From: Streptomyces sp. NBC_01428
Lineage (GTDB): Bacteria; Actinomycetota; Actinomycetes; Streptomycetales; Streptomycetaceae
DNA: 64,000 nucleotides
Direction of reading: 5' to 3'
Assembly: GCF_036231965.1 (NCBI RefSeq)
Contig: NZ_CP109499.1
Coordinates: forward strand, 1,364,001 to 1,428,000
Positions 8,182-15,720 of the stretch are shown piece by piece. Position 1 is the first letter of the stretch. Every line of letters begins with the position of its first letter. The notes under the pieces were generated by a model. The model was not told the DNA's origin, did not search any database, and worked only from the letters and a program-made list of their open reading frames with translations. A program made the translations under genes and the position numbers.

Positions 8182-8346
8182 TCAGCGCTCCTCGCGGAAC
8201 GCGACGTGCCTGCCCGCCTGCGGGTCGTACTTGCGCAGGACGAGCCTGTCGGGGTCGTTCCCGCGGTTCTTGCGCGTCACGTACGTGGCGCCGGTGCCGG
8301 CCGTCGACCTCAGCGTGACGACGGGGCGTGCGGTGCTGCGTGCCAT
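8182..8346 (-). CDS. rpmG: Ribosomal protein bL33, zinc-independent paralogue
   Basis: 54-residue bL33, identified by [32 protein letters not shown] and a C-terminal HVAFREER. It contains no cysteine and so lacks the two CxxC zinc knuckles of the housekeeping protein. It is the first gene of the operon, with an AAGGAGGA ribosome-binding site. A degenerate Zur-box-like sequence lies about 45 bases upstream (8390-8404). The zinc-sparing role follows from what is known of such paralogues in actinobacteria; the regulation is inferred. Confidence 0.93.
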   Translation of the reverse strand: MARSTARPVVTLRSTAGTGATYVTRKNRGNDPDRLVLRKYDPQAGRHVAFREER

Positions 8347-8389
8347 GAGGTCCTCCTTCGCCCACCATGCACGAGCCTTGACTCGCGCA

Positions 8390-8415
8390 TGCCAATCAGT
8401 TACGTGAGCTGTAAC
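8390..8415 (-). promoter_or_regulatory. Candidate Zur-type operator upstream of rpmG
   Basis: Read on the minus strand, 8404-8390 is CGTAACTGATTGGCA. It agrees with the idealised actinobacterial Zur box TGAAAATGATTTTCA at 10 of 15 positions. An overlapping perfect inverted repeat, GTTAC-N7-GTAAC, spans 8399-8415. The region is more A/T-rich than its surroundings. Either element could be the zinc-responsive operator; the match is too weak to be sure. Confidence 0.35.
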
Positions 8416-8480
8416 AGCGCACCCCGCGTCCGCATTCCCGACGCGCGTCGGGGCTCTCGAAACGGACGAAACCGGACGTC

Positions 8481-8521
8481 GGGCACCGGGCACCGGGCAC
8501 ACGCGATCGCCCGCGATCGCC
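8481..8521. repeat. Short tandem repeats
   Basis: GGGCACC occurs twice in tandem from 8481 to 8494, with a third, shortened copy (GGGCAC) at 8495-8500. It is followed by two tandem copies of CGCGATCGCC (8502-8521). The stretch is non-coding, between the tetR stop and the rpmG upstream region. Confidence 0.6.
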
Positions 8522-8534
8522 CGCGCGCGGAGCC

Positions 8535-9128
8535 TCAGCCTTCGCGCAGGACGCCGGCGAGGACCGAGTTCACCATCCGGCGGACGGCCTCCGCATCGGG
8601 CCTCGCGTCCTCCCTGCCCGCGAAGAGGAGGTGGCCCGTCCCGATCAGGGTGAGCGCGAGCGTGTCGGTGTCCGCTTCGGGCGCGATACGGCCCAGATCG
8701 CGCTCGGCGCGCAGATAGGAGGCGATCATGGCGCCGGCCTCCGTCAGCACGGGCAGCCCCACGGGAGTGGTGAGCCGCAGCCGGGCACGCAGCGCGTCCC
8801 GGGCGGCGACGAGACCCAGCATGCCGAGGGCGAGGGGACCGAACACGTCGGCCAGCGCGGCGGTCAGCCGGTCGGCCACGGCGGCCGTTCCGGCTGTCTC
8901 GCGCAGGACGCCCGCCTGTTCACCGATGAGAGCGATCCGGTCCCGCACCAACTCCGCGAGGAAGTCGTCGAAGTCGGCGAAATGCCGGTGCAGGACACCC
9001 TTGGCGCAACCCGCCTCGGCCGTCACCGCACGGCTGGTCAGCGCGTTCGGCCCCTCACGCAGCAGGATCCGCTCGGCCGCGGCGAAGAGCTGCTCACGGG
9101 CGTCGCGCAAGGCCACTCCGGTCGGCAT
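8535..9128 (-). CDS. TetR family transcriptional regulator
   Basis: 197-residue repressor. The N-terminal helix-turn-helix region reads [45 protein letters not shown], the standard TetR pattern, followed by a helical ligand-binding domain. The ATG at 9128 starts a protein of normal length. The gene is divergent from a methyltransferase, and the 200 bases between them hold two inverted copies of an 18-bp palindrome-like site (9310-9348), which is most simply its own operator. The ligand is unknown; the arrangement suggests that it controls the methyltransferase and itself. Confidence 0.9.
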   Translation of the reverse strand: MPTGVALRDAREQLFAAAERILLREGPNALTSRAVTAEAGCAKGVLHRHFADFDDFLAELVRDRIALIGEQAGVLRETAGTAAVADRLTAALADVFGPLALGMLGLVAARDALRARLRLTTPVGLPVLTEAGAMIASYLRAERDLGRIAPEADTDTLALTLIGTGHLLFAGREDARPDAEAVRRMVNSVLAGVLREG

Positions 9129-9303
9129 GAATACGTCCACCTTCCTGTTCCGGGCGGGTGCGCCCACTCCGCCGCCATGCCCGTCCCCGTCATGGCCGCC
9201 CTGTCCGTGATGGTCGGCCGCCCCCTGCGCCGAGGTCCGGGGACGGCTCCCCGCCTCGTTCTCACCGGACGCGCCCGGCCGGTCCGGACGCCCCGTTCGA
9301 CCG

Positions 9304-9333
9304 TTGACGAGTGGGCATGCGCCCACTCATAGT
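9304..9333 (+). promoter_or_regulatory. Candidate promoter of the methyltransferase gene (leaderless)
   Basis: TTGACG (9304-9309) and CATAGT (9328-9333) are 18 bases apart. Transcription would start about seven bases after the -10, at the ATG at 9340, which also has no ribosome-binding site. A leaderless message is therefore predicted. Confidence 0.5.
9310..9327. promoter_or_regulatory. TetR operator copy 1
   Basis: AGTGGGCATGCGCCCACT, an imperfect palindrome of two GTGGGC/GCCCAC arms. It fills the spacer between the candidate -35 (9304-9309) and -10 (9328-9333) of the methyltransferase promoter. Confidence 0.7.
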
Positions 9334-9348
9334 GGGCGCATGCCCACT
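9331..9348. promoter_or_regulatory. TetR operator copy 2
   Basis: AGTGGGCGCATGCCCACT, the exact reverse complement of copy 1, starting 21 bases after it (about two helical turns). It covers the predicted transcription start and the ATG of the methyltransferase gene. Confidence 0.7.
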
Positions 9349-10227
9349 GTACCGGCGGGAGAGCCGCTCCCCTCACCGCGAGAACCGCACGAGCACAGGT
9401 CGACGGCGGAGTCCTTCGGTTCGGACGCCGAGCGCTACGACCGGGTGCGGCCCGGTTATCCCGAGGCCTTGGTGCGGCGGATCGTCAGAGGCAGTCCCGG
9501 CCGCGACGTGCTCGATGTGGGATGCGGCACCGGGATCGCCGCCCGGCAGTTCCGTGCCGCGGGATGCGCCGTCCTCGGGGTCGAGCCGGACGGGCGGATG
9601 GCCGAGGTGGCCCGGCGGCTCGGCACGGAGGTCGAGGTGTCGGCGTTCGAGGCGTGGGAGCCCGCCGGGCGGCGGTTCGACGCCGTCGTCGCCGCGCAGT
9701 CCTGGCACTGGGTCGATCCGGTCGCGGGAGCGGCGGGTGCCGCCGGGGTGCTGCGGCCCGGCGGTCGGTTCGCCGCGTTCTGGCATGTGTTCGGTCCGCC
9801 GGCCGAGGTGGCGGAGGCGACCGCGACGGCCTGTCGGGCGATGCCCGACTCGCCCTTCGACTTCGCGGCGATGGCCCGGCCGTCCACGGACCCCTACCGG
9901 CCCGTGCTCGACCGGACCCGGGACGGGCTTCACGAGGCCGGCGGCTTCGGTGAGCCGGAGGAGTGGAGCTTCGCCTGGGAACGGTCGTACACCCGGGATG
10001 CATGGCTCGACGTCCTTCCCACCCAGGGCACGCTCACCCGGCTCCCGGCACACGCCCTGACGGGTGTCCTGGCCGAGGTGGGCTCCGCGATCGACGCGAT
10101 GGGAGGCCACTTCACCCTGCGGTTCACGACCGTGGCGATCTCGGCGGTACGGACGGACGACCGGCCGGACCGGCCGGCGTCCCGGGCAGCGGCGGGGCGG
10201 GGCGGCGGACGCCCGGCCCGGCCGTAA
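9340..10227 (+). CDS. Class I SAM-dependent methyltransferase
   Basis: 295-residue cytoplasmic methyltransferase. An N-terminal FGSDAERYDRVRPGYPEAL segment and the SAM-binding motif I (VLDVGCGTGIAARQF) are clear, followed by an acidic loop (GVEPDGRMAEVA), and SWHWVDP and VLRPGGRFAAFWH as motif III-like segments. This pattern is typical of the UbiE/Coq5-like small-molecule methyltransferases of Streptomyces; the substrate is unknown. The last 30 residues are low-complexity Arg, Pro and Gly. The start overlaps an operator copy, and no ribosome-binding site precedes it, so translation is probably leaderless. Paired with a divergent TetR gene. Confidence 0.88.
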   Translation: MPTVPAGEPLPSPREPHEHRSTAESFGSDAERYDRVRPGYPEALVRRIVRGSPGRDVLDVGCGTGIAARQFRAAGCAVLGVEPDGRMAEVARRLGTEVEVSAFEAWEPAGRRFDAVVAAQSWHWVDPVAGAAGAAGVLRPGGRFAAFWHVFGPPAEVAEATATACRAMPDSPFDFAAMARPSTDPYRPVLDRTRDGLHEAGGFGEPEEWSFAWERSYTRDAWLDVLPTQGTLTRLPAHALTGVLAEVGSAIDAMGGHFTLRFTTVAISAVRTDDRPDRPASRAAAGRGGGRPARP

Positions 10228-10423
10228 AGGACTGCTGCGCGCTCCCCTTCGGGGTCCTGCCGAACGGGACGTTCGACAGTGACGGTTTCCAAGGGCTGTG
10301 GCCACCAGGGCAGTTCATGCTCGCGACGTACGGGTCCGCACTGGCCCATCCGAACGGGCTGCTGGTGCTGTTCACCGTGCGGCTGCCTGCGGCGGCCTGG
10401 ATGCTTCTGATCGCGAGGACCGC

Positions 10424-10460
10424 ACGCCGTCGCCGTCCGGACGTCCCAGGGCGACGGCGT
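10424..10460. terminator. Hairpin between convergent genes
   Basis: An 11-base perfect stem (10424-10434 with 10450-10460) and 15-base loop, between the methyltransferase gene and the convergent DUF4232 lipoprotein gene. The remaining bases 10228-10423 show no convincing gene. Confidence 0.7.
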
Positions 10461-10476
10461 GAACGGTCGCGGCCGC

Positions 10477-11163
10477 TCAGGAGGGCTTGGTGGCCGTGAC
10501 CGGAGTGGCGGTCACCGTGTCGTCGCATTCGGCCACCACGCCGTCGTCGAGGGCGACCTGGTGCGCTCCGGCACCGGGAAGGCCCACCACGAGGGTCGGA
10601 TAGGTGGCGGGGTCGGCCCCGGACGCGCAGTATCCGTCGCCCTCGCCCTGGACCTGCTTGAACGTCAGCTTGATCCAGGCCTTCCCGCCGGGGGCGAGGA
10701 CCACCCGGGCCGCTGTACCGGTCGGGGTCACCGCGAGCGGACGGCCCTTGTCCGGGGAGCCGTTGGCCGCGCCCGCCACGGTCGGATGTCCCTGGAGGGA
10801 GCACGACGCGCCGGACGTGTTGGTGAACTCGACGACCGCCGCGCCCGTTCCGGTCCCGTCCGGCCGGACATCGGCCTGACGCATGGACGTTTCCAGCGCC
10901 TCCGCGGCGCAGGGCGCGGCCGCCGGGGCCGAGGAGGCACCGCCCGAACCGGGCTTCCCGGAGGGGGTGTGCGAGGACGGCGCGCCCGAAGGTCCCGCAC
11001 CGCCCGTGGGTGCCGAGGAAGCGGCGGACGGCGCGGACGGCACCGAACCGGTCCCGTCGTCGCCCGGCTGGCAGGCCGTCATGAGAAGTGCGGCGGCCGA
11101 AACGGCCGCCGTCGCCAGAGCGGCCCTGCGGGCGGCCGACCCGTACCGCGTCCCGTTGAGCAT
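10477..11163 (-). CDS. DUF4232 domain lipoprotein
   Basis: 228-residue secreted lipoprotein. A basic N-terminus is followed by a hydrophobic stretch and lipobox LMTAC at about residues 25-29. A Ser-, Pro- and Gly-rich linker then leads to a DUF4232 domain with its usual pattern: CAAEAL near the start, EFTNTSGASCSLQGHPTV in the middle, and a late GDGYCASGADPATYPTLVV. The four cysteines of that domain probably form disulfides. ATG at 11163 has a GGGGGA upstream. DUF4232 proteins are common extracellular proteins of actinobacteria with no known activity. The neighbouring gene also encodes a lipoprotein, but the two are separated by 215 bases. Confidence 0.88.
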   Translation of the reverse strand: MLNGTRYGSAARRAALATAAVSAAALLMTACQPGDDGTGSVPSAPSAASSAPTGGAGPSGAPSSHTPSGKPGSGGASSAPAAAPCAAEALETSMRQADVRPDGTGTGAAVVEFTNTSGASCSLQGHPTVAGAANGSPDKGRPLAVTPTGTAARVVLAPGGKAWIKLTFKQVQGEGDGYCASGADPATYPTLVVGLPGAGAHQVALDDGVVAECDDTVTATPVTATKPS

Positions 11164-11378
11164 GGAGTCCCCCGATGAGTTGGTCGAGTGCCGGTCACTC
11201 ACCGGCACCCGTCGCTACAGAGTGCGCAGGGGCCGCCGGAGGTTCGCGTCCGGACGGCCCTGTGACGCGACGGTGACGCGACGGGCACGGACCCGGACGC
11301 CGTCCGGACGAGGACAGCCCCGCGACCGCGCGCCCGTACGACCCCGAACGGCACTCCTACGGCCTTCGCGCCCCCGTC

Positions 11379-12263
11379 TCACGAGGCCGTTCCGTCGAAC
11401 TGGAAGCGGAAGGCGATCAGGCCGTCGGTGCTGCCGCCCTCCGCCGTGAGCGACGCCGCGGAACGGTCGAGCCGCCCCGTGAACGTGGTGCCCGAGGCGA
11501 GTGCGTGCGGATAGCCGCCGGGCAGCTCGCCGAGGTCGGAGCGGCAGGGGACCACCGGGCTGGGCCAGTTGAGGAGGTTGAGGGCGATCGCCTGCTGGGT
11601 GTGCGGGTCGGTGAGCCGGGCGTCGAGTTCGCCGTCGGACCAGTCGATGTCCCAGTACGTGAGCAAGAGACGGGGATCGCGTGGGTTGCCGGCCAGGTCC
11701 TGGGAGGACGTCGTGCTGACGGCCGAGGACCAGAAGGACACGGCGCCGGCCCGGGAGGGATCGCCCGCCGCGAACAGCATCGAGAACGGGTTGGCCTCGG
11801 TCTCGTCCCCGCCGGTCCGCGGACCGCTCAGGTTCAATGTGCTGTTCATGGAGTAGGTCCTGCTGCCGGCGAGCCTCCGGGAGCCGTCCGCGGCGCAGTA
11901 GTCGTAGACGTCCACGGAGATGTCGGCGGTGCCGCTGTACTCCGTGCCCCACAGGGCCGACGCGTCCGACGCGTCGGCCCGCACGGTCTCTTCGTCCGAG
12001 GGCTCGGTGACCGGCTCCTCCGTCGGCGTCGGCGTGTCCGTCGGCTCCTCGACCACCGTGGGCGTCGGATCGGCCGTCGAGGCGGCCGGCGTCGGCGGGC
12101 TCGACGAGGAGCCGCTCACGGCGGCTGTCGAGGCGGCGTCCGACGGGGTGCCGTCGCTCCCGCATCCGGACAGCGTCACCCACAAGAGTGCCAGGCAGAG
12201 TGCCGGGACCAGTCGCGTCCGGGCTCTCCCGCCCGTCCTTCGTCCATGCGTCACGGCAGGCAT
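11379..12263 (-). CDS. Lipoprotein, unknown function
   Basis: 294-residue predicted lipoprotein. It has a basic N-terminus, a hydrophobic core and lipobox LSGC near residue 34. A long Ser/Thr/Pro/Glu linker (to about residue 95) follows, then a globular domain of about 195 residues rich in Ser, Thr, Trp and Tyr with no family that I recognise. A cysteine in YDYCAADGS and one in VVPCRSD may pair. ATG at 12263 is chosen as the start of the signal peptide. Probably an exported surface protein. The gene has a normal Streptomyces codon pattern. It is divergent from the two-component system. Confidence 0.75.
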   Translation of the reverse strand: MPAVTHGRRTGGRARTRLVPALCLALLWVTLSGCGSDGTPSDAASTAAVSGSSSSPPTPAASTADPTPTVVEEPTDTPTPTEEPVTEPSDEETVRADASDASALWGTEYSGTADISVDVYDYCAADGSRRLAGSRTYSMNSTLNLSGPRTGGDETEANPFSMLFAAGDPSRAGAVSFWSSAVSTTSSQDLAGNPRDPRLLLTYWDIDWSDGELDARLTDPHTQQAIALNLLNWPSPVVPCRSDLGELPGGYPHALASGTTFTGRLDRSAASLTAEGGSTDGLIAFRFQFDGTAS

Positions 12264-12583
12264 GACCTTCCCCTCCCCCACACACCGGGACGCTCCCCCA
12301 CGAACACCCCTGACCGGGGACATTACGCTGCGCGGTCTGACGCTCACGCCCCGGAAAGGCCGTTCGTTACCGATTCGTGCCGGACGTCCGTGATCGTCCC
12401 CCACCGGTCGCGCGGCCGGACGACCGCCTGACCACTCCGACCGAAAGCACCACCCAGGGCCCGTGGTGATCCCGCACGCGACGGTCACGACGGGCCCTGG
12501 CGAACCGTCCCGCGAGGCGGCTGGTGCACCATGGTCGGCGACCGGGCCGGACGGCGGCCGGTCGGCGGGCCGGGAGGGTGGCG
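12264..12583. other. Divergent intergenic region with long inverted repeat
   Basis: No gene found in these 320 bases. An 11-base perfect inverted repeat (12454-12464 with 12490-12500, 25-base loop) lies upstream of the response regulator and could be an operator or leader hairpin. Confidence 0.5.
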
Positions 12584-13288
12584 ATGGGGCGAGATCGGGG
12601 CCGGGTCCTCGTCGTCGACGACGACGCGGCGATACGGCGTTCACTGGAGCGCGGCCTGCGCCTGGGCGGGTTCACCGTGGACCTCGCCGACGGCGGCAGA
12701 TCCGCACTGGAGGTGCTCCGGCGGACGCCGCCCGACGCGATCGTGCTGGACATCTCGATGCCGGACCTCAGCGGCATCGACGTCTGCCGGACGCTGCGCG
12801 GCGAGGACAACGACGTGCCGGTCCTCATGCTCTCCGCGCTCGACGAGACCGCCGACCGGATCGCGGGGCTGCAGGCGGGCGGCGACGACTACCTCGTGAA
12901 GCCGTTCGCCCTCCAGGAACTGGTGCTGCGTCTGGAGGCTCTCCTGCGGCGCAGACCGCCGAAGGACACCGACACCGTCCGGGTCGGCGGTCTGTCACTG
13001 GATCCCGCGGCCCGGGAGGTCAGCCTCGACGGCCGCCGACTCGACCTGACCCGGCGGGAGTTCGAGCTGCTGCACGTCCTCGCGCTCAACACCGGCATCG
13101 TGTTGGGCCGGGACCAGCTCCTCGACCGGGTCTGGGGCTACGACTTCGACGTGCGCAGCGACGCGGTGGACACGTTCGTGAGCTATCTGCGGCGCAAACT
13201 GGAGACGGCGGGCCGCGCCCGGATCATCCACACCGTGCGGGGCGTGGGGTTCGTGCTGCGCGACGACGGACCGGAGGCCGGACGATGA
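12584..13288 (+). CDS. OmpR/PhoB-type response regulator
   Basis: 234-residue DNA-binding response regulator. The receiver domain has the acidic pocket (VVDDD near residue 10), phosphoacceptor Asp56 (IVLDISMPD), the conserved Ser/Thr (MLSALDE) and Lys (LVKPF). A winged-helix output domain follows, with LTRREFELLHVLALN and VDTFVSYLRRKLE. ATG at 12584 has GGGAGG at a good spacing; an upstream in-frame ATG would add 20 low-complexity residues. The stop overlaps the histidine kinase ATG (ATGA), so the pair is coupled. The probable targets are the two exported proteins downstream, by inference only. Confidence 0.93.
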   Translation: MGRDRGRVLVVDDDAAIRRSLERGLRLGGFTVDLADGGRSALEVLRRTPPDAIVLDISMPDLSGIDVCRTLRGEDNDVPVLMLSALDETADRIAGLQAGGDDYLVKPFALQELVLRLEALLRRRPPKDTDTVRVGGLSLDPAAREVSLDGRRLDLTRREFELLHVLALNTGIVLGRDQLLDRVWGYDFDVRSDAVDTFVSYLRRKLETAGRARIIHTVRGVGFVLRDDGPEAGR

Positions 13289-14772
13289 GGCTGTCCACCC
13301 GTATCGCGCTGGCCGTCGGCCTGACCGTGCCGCTCCTGGTGCTGGCGACGGGCTGGCTGCTGCTGCGGCTGGTCGCGACGGACCTGCACCACCAGCAGGA
13401 CACCCACCTGCGGGAGAGCGCGGCGGCGGTGGCGAAGGACGCCCGCGGGCTGCTGCGGGCGAGTGCCGCCGACCGGTCGGCGGCGGTCGAACGCGCCCGT
13501 GAGCGGCGGCTGTTCACCTCGGCCCTGGATGTCGGCGTCCGGCTGGTCGGCCCCGAGGAGACGTTCACCGGCGGCCCTCAGCCGGACCAGGCGGTACCGC
13601 TGCCCGCGAGCGCGCCGGCGCCGGTCACCCTGCGGGACGGCGGGGACACCTGGCGGATCCTGTCGACGCGGGTGGCCGTCGGCCGGGCCGGTGCGCGCGG
13701 AACCCTCTGGCTGTTCGCCCCCGACACCGCGAGCGACACCCAACTCCGCCTGGTGCGCAGGCGCGTGGTGACCGTGGCCCTGTTCGCCGCGCCGTTGTCC
13801 GGGCTGCTGGCCGGGGCGGTCGCGGGGCGGGCGAGCCGTCCGCTGCGGCGGCTGCGGGACGGCGCGAACGGCCTGGACCCGCGGACCAGCACGGCCCGTC
13901 TGGACCACACGCCGACGCGGATCGTGGAGGTCGACGACCTCGCCCACACGCTCCAGAGGGTCCTCAGCCGCTACGACGAGCAGGCCGCGCGCACGGCGGA
14001 GGCGCTGGCCACGGCGCGTTCGTTCGCGTCCGCCGCCGCGCACGAACTGCGCACCCCCCTGATGAGCATGCAGACCAATCTGGAGATCCTGAGCGACCAC
14101 CCGCGCCTCCCCGGGCCGGACCGCGAGGAGGTCCTGGACGACCTGCGGCGTGAACACGCCCGGCTGCTGGGCCTGTTGGTCATGCTCCGCGAGCTGGGCC
14201 GCGGGGACCTGGTCGAGGCGGACGCCTTCGGCCCGGTCGACCTCGCGGACGTCGTCGAGGCGAGCGCGCGGGAACAGCGGCACCGCCACCCGCTCGCCCA
14301 CCTCACCGGCGACCTGCCGCCGGGACTGCGCGTGTACGGCTGGGAGCCGGGGCTGCGGACGGTGGTCGACAATCTCCTCGCCAACGCGCTGGTGCACGGC
14401 AGCGTGGACGGACGGCCCGCGCGGGTCGACGTGACGCTGCGCGCGAGCGGCGGCGACGCCGTCCTCGTCGTCACCGACCGGGGCCCCGGCATCGCCCCGG
14501 AACGCCGGGCCGAGGTGTTCGAGCGGTTCAGGCGCCGCCCGGACAGCCCCGGTTCGGGCCTCGGCCTCACCCTCGTGGCCCAGCAGATCGACCTGCACCG
14601 GGGCCTGGTCCGTATCGTCGAGCCGCCCGCCGGTACCGGTGCCCGGTTCGAGGTGGTCCTCCCGCTCGTCGACGGCGCGGCGGAGACGGAGGCGACGCTC
14701 CCCCTCCAGCGGAACTGGATGATCACGACCGCCGGTGACCGGCCACAAGAATTCCACAAAGAGGACTCCTAG
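13285..14772 (+). CDS. Sensor histidine kinase
   Basis: 495-residue membrane kinase, partner of the upstream regulator. There is a membrane segment near residues 8-30, an extracellular sensor region of about 125 residues, and a second membrane segment near 158-180, followed by a HAMP-like stretch. The dimerisation domain has phosphoacceptor His253 (AAAHELRTPL). The ATPase domain carries the N box (DNLLANALVHG), G1 (VTDRGPGIAPE) and G2 (GSGLGLTL). The sensor region has no cysteines and no recognised fold. Its signal is unknown; the small secreted protein and lipoprotein that follow directly are candidates for sensing or response components. Confidence 0.93.
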   Translation: MRLSTRIALAVGLTVPLLVLATGWLLLRLVATDLHHQQDTHLRESAAAVAKDARGLLRASAADRSAAVERARERRLFTSALDVGVRLVGPEETFTGGPQPDQAVPLPASAPAPVTLRDGGDTWRILSTRVAVGRAGARGTLWLFAPDTASDTQLRLVRRRVVTVALFAAPLSGLLAGAVAGRASRPLRRLRDGANGLDPRTSTARLDHTPTRIVEVDDLAHTLQRVLSRYDEQAARTAEALATARSFASAAAHELRTPLMSMQTNLEILSDHPRLPGPDREEVLDDLRREHARLLGLLVMLRELGRGDLVEADAFGPVDLADVVEASAREQRHRHPLAHLTGDLPPGLRVYGWEPGLRTVVDNLLANALVHGSVDGRPARVDVTLRASGGDAVLVVTDRGPGIAPERRAEVFERFRRRPDSPGSGLGLTLVAQQIDLHRGLVRIVEPPAGTGARFEVVLPLVDGAAETEATLPLQRNWMITTAGDRPQEFHKEDS

Positions 14773-14819
14773 CGTGCCCGGGGAGCGGACAACCACCCCG
14801 GAAGGAAGAGGAGTTCAGC

Positions 14820-15254
14820 ATGGCGAAGACACCGATGACGCCCAGGACGCCGACGGGATCGAGGACCCGGACGACCGTCGTCTCGCTGATGGCCGTCGGA
14901 GCGCTGCTCGGCGCGGCCGGCGCCGCGACGGCCGACGACTCGGGGAAGAAGCCCTCCGGCGCGCCGACCGGTGACGGTGCCCACGCGCTGTGCAAGCGGG
15001 CACCGAAGATCGACAAGCGGATCGCCCGGATCCTCGACCGGCTGAACGGCGACGTCACCGAGCGCGGCTCGATCACGCGGCTGGAGAAGCGCGTCGCGAA
15101 CGCGAAGTCGGCGGGGCACACGGAGATCGAGAAGTACCTCGACAAGCGGCTCACGCACCGCCGCTCCCTCGTGCCGGCCCTGGAGAACCGCCAGAAGGAT
15201 CTGGCGTCCGTCGTGAAGTGGTGCAAGGCCAACAAGAACGGGGCGGACGCGTGA
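14820..15254 (+). CDS. Secreted helical protein, unknown
   Basis: 144-residue exported protein. Its signal peptide has a hydrophobic core VVSLMAVGALLGAAGAATA ending near residue 38. The mature part is charged and helical, rich in Lys, Arg and Glu, with one cysteine near its start (HALCKRAPK) and one near its end (VKWCKANK) that could form a disulfide clamping a helical bundle. It begins 48 bases after the histidine kinase stop with a strong GAAGAGGAG, so it is very likely in the same operon. Its stop overlaps the next start (TGATG). I do not recognise a family; similar proteins follow two-component genes in other Streptomyces, as far as I recall. Confidence 0.8.
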   Translation: MAKTPMTPRTPTGSRTRTTVVSLMAVGALLGAAGAATADDSGKKPSGAPTGDGAHALCKRAPKIDKRIARILDRLNGDVTERGSITRLEKRVANAKSAGHTEIEKYLDKRLTHRRSLVPALENRQKDLASVVKWCKANKNGADA

Positions 15255-15445
15255 TGCGCGCCCGGCATCTCGCCGTGGCCGTCGCCGCCGCGGCGCTGCT
15301 GCTGACCGGATGCGGCGGCCATGCGGACACCTCGGAGAAGCCCGCACCCGCCTCGTCCCCCACGGACCTCGCGCACCTGCAGAAGCTGGTGCACGGCGCG
15401 GAATCGGCGGCGCGTTCCGCGGAGTCGGTCATGGCCAAGGACTGA
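15254..15445 (+). CDS. Small lipoprotein
   Basis: 63-residue predicted lipoprotein: basic start, hydrophobic segment, lipobox LLTGC at about residues 16-20, then a short Ser/Pro linker and one amphipathic helix (LAHLQKLVHGAESAARSAESVMAKD). Too small for an enzyme. Translation is coupled to the upstream secreted protein by a TGATG overlap, so both should be made together. It probably anchors at the outer face of the membrane, perhaps contacting the sensor kinase or the secreted helical protein; that is inference. A perfect hairpin terminator follows. Confidence 0.75.
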   Translation: MRARHLAVAVAAAALLLTGCGGHADTSEKPAPASSPTDLAHLQKLVHGAESAARSAESVMAKD

Positions 15446-15499
15446 CGGCTCCGGGAGGCGCCGGGAGTCCGGCCCCGCCCGCACCGGCGTACCCGCCGG

Positions 15500-15536
15500 C
15501 GCGCCCCCTGCCCGGCGATCCCGGGCAGGGGGCGCG
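15500..15536 (+). terminator. Terminator of the two-component operon
   Basis: A 16-base perfect stem (15500-15515 with 15521-15536) with a five-base loop, 55 bases after the last stop of the four-gene operon. Confidence 0.85.
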
Positions 15537-15720
15537 TCGCGTGGTGGCCCGGCGGCTGCCGACGCGCCCCGCTCTGGACGAGGTCCTACATTGGAAGAAG
15601 CGGTGCTCGGTGGACCGATGAGCACACGGTGCGCGACATGACCTCCTCCGGTGAGAATCAGCCGCCGAAGCCCTCCCCCAAGCGGAGGTGCGCAGCCGGA
15701 CCACAGCAGAGGTGATTCCG

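Noticed and set aside
10228-10423. A short hydrophobic open frame after the methyltransferase gene
   Set aside because: It continues a longer frame that runs through the methyltransferase gene, has no ribosome-binding site and no family pattern.
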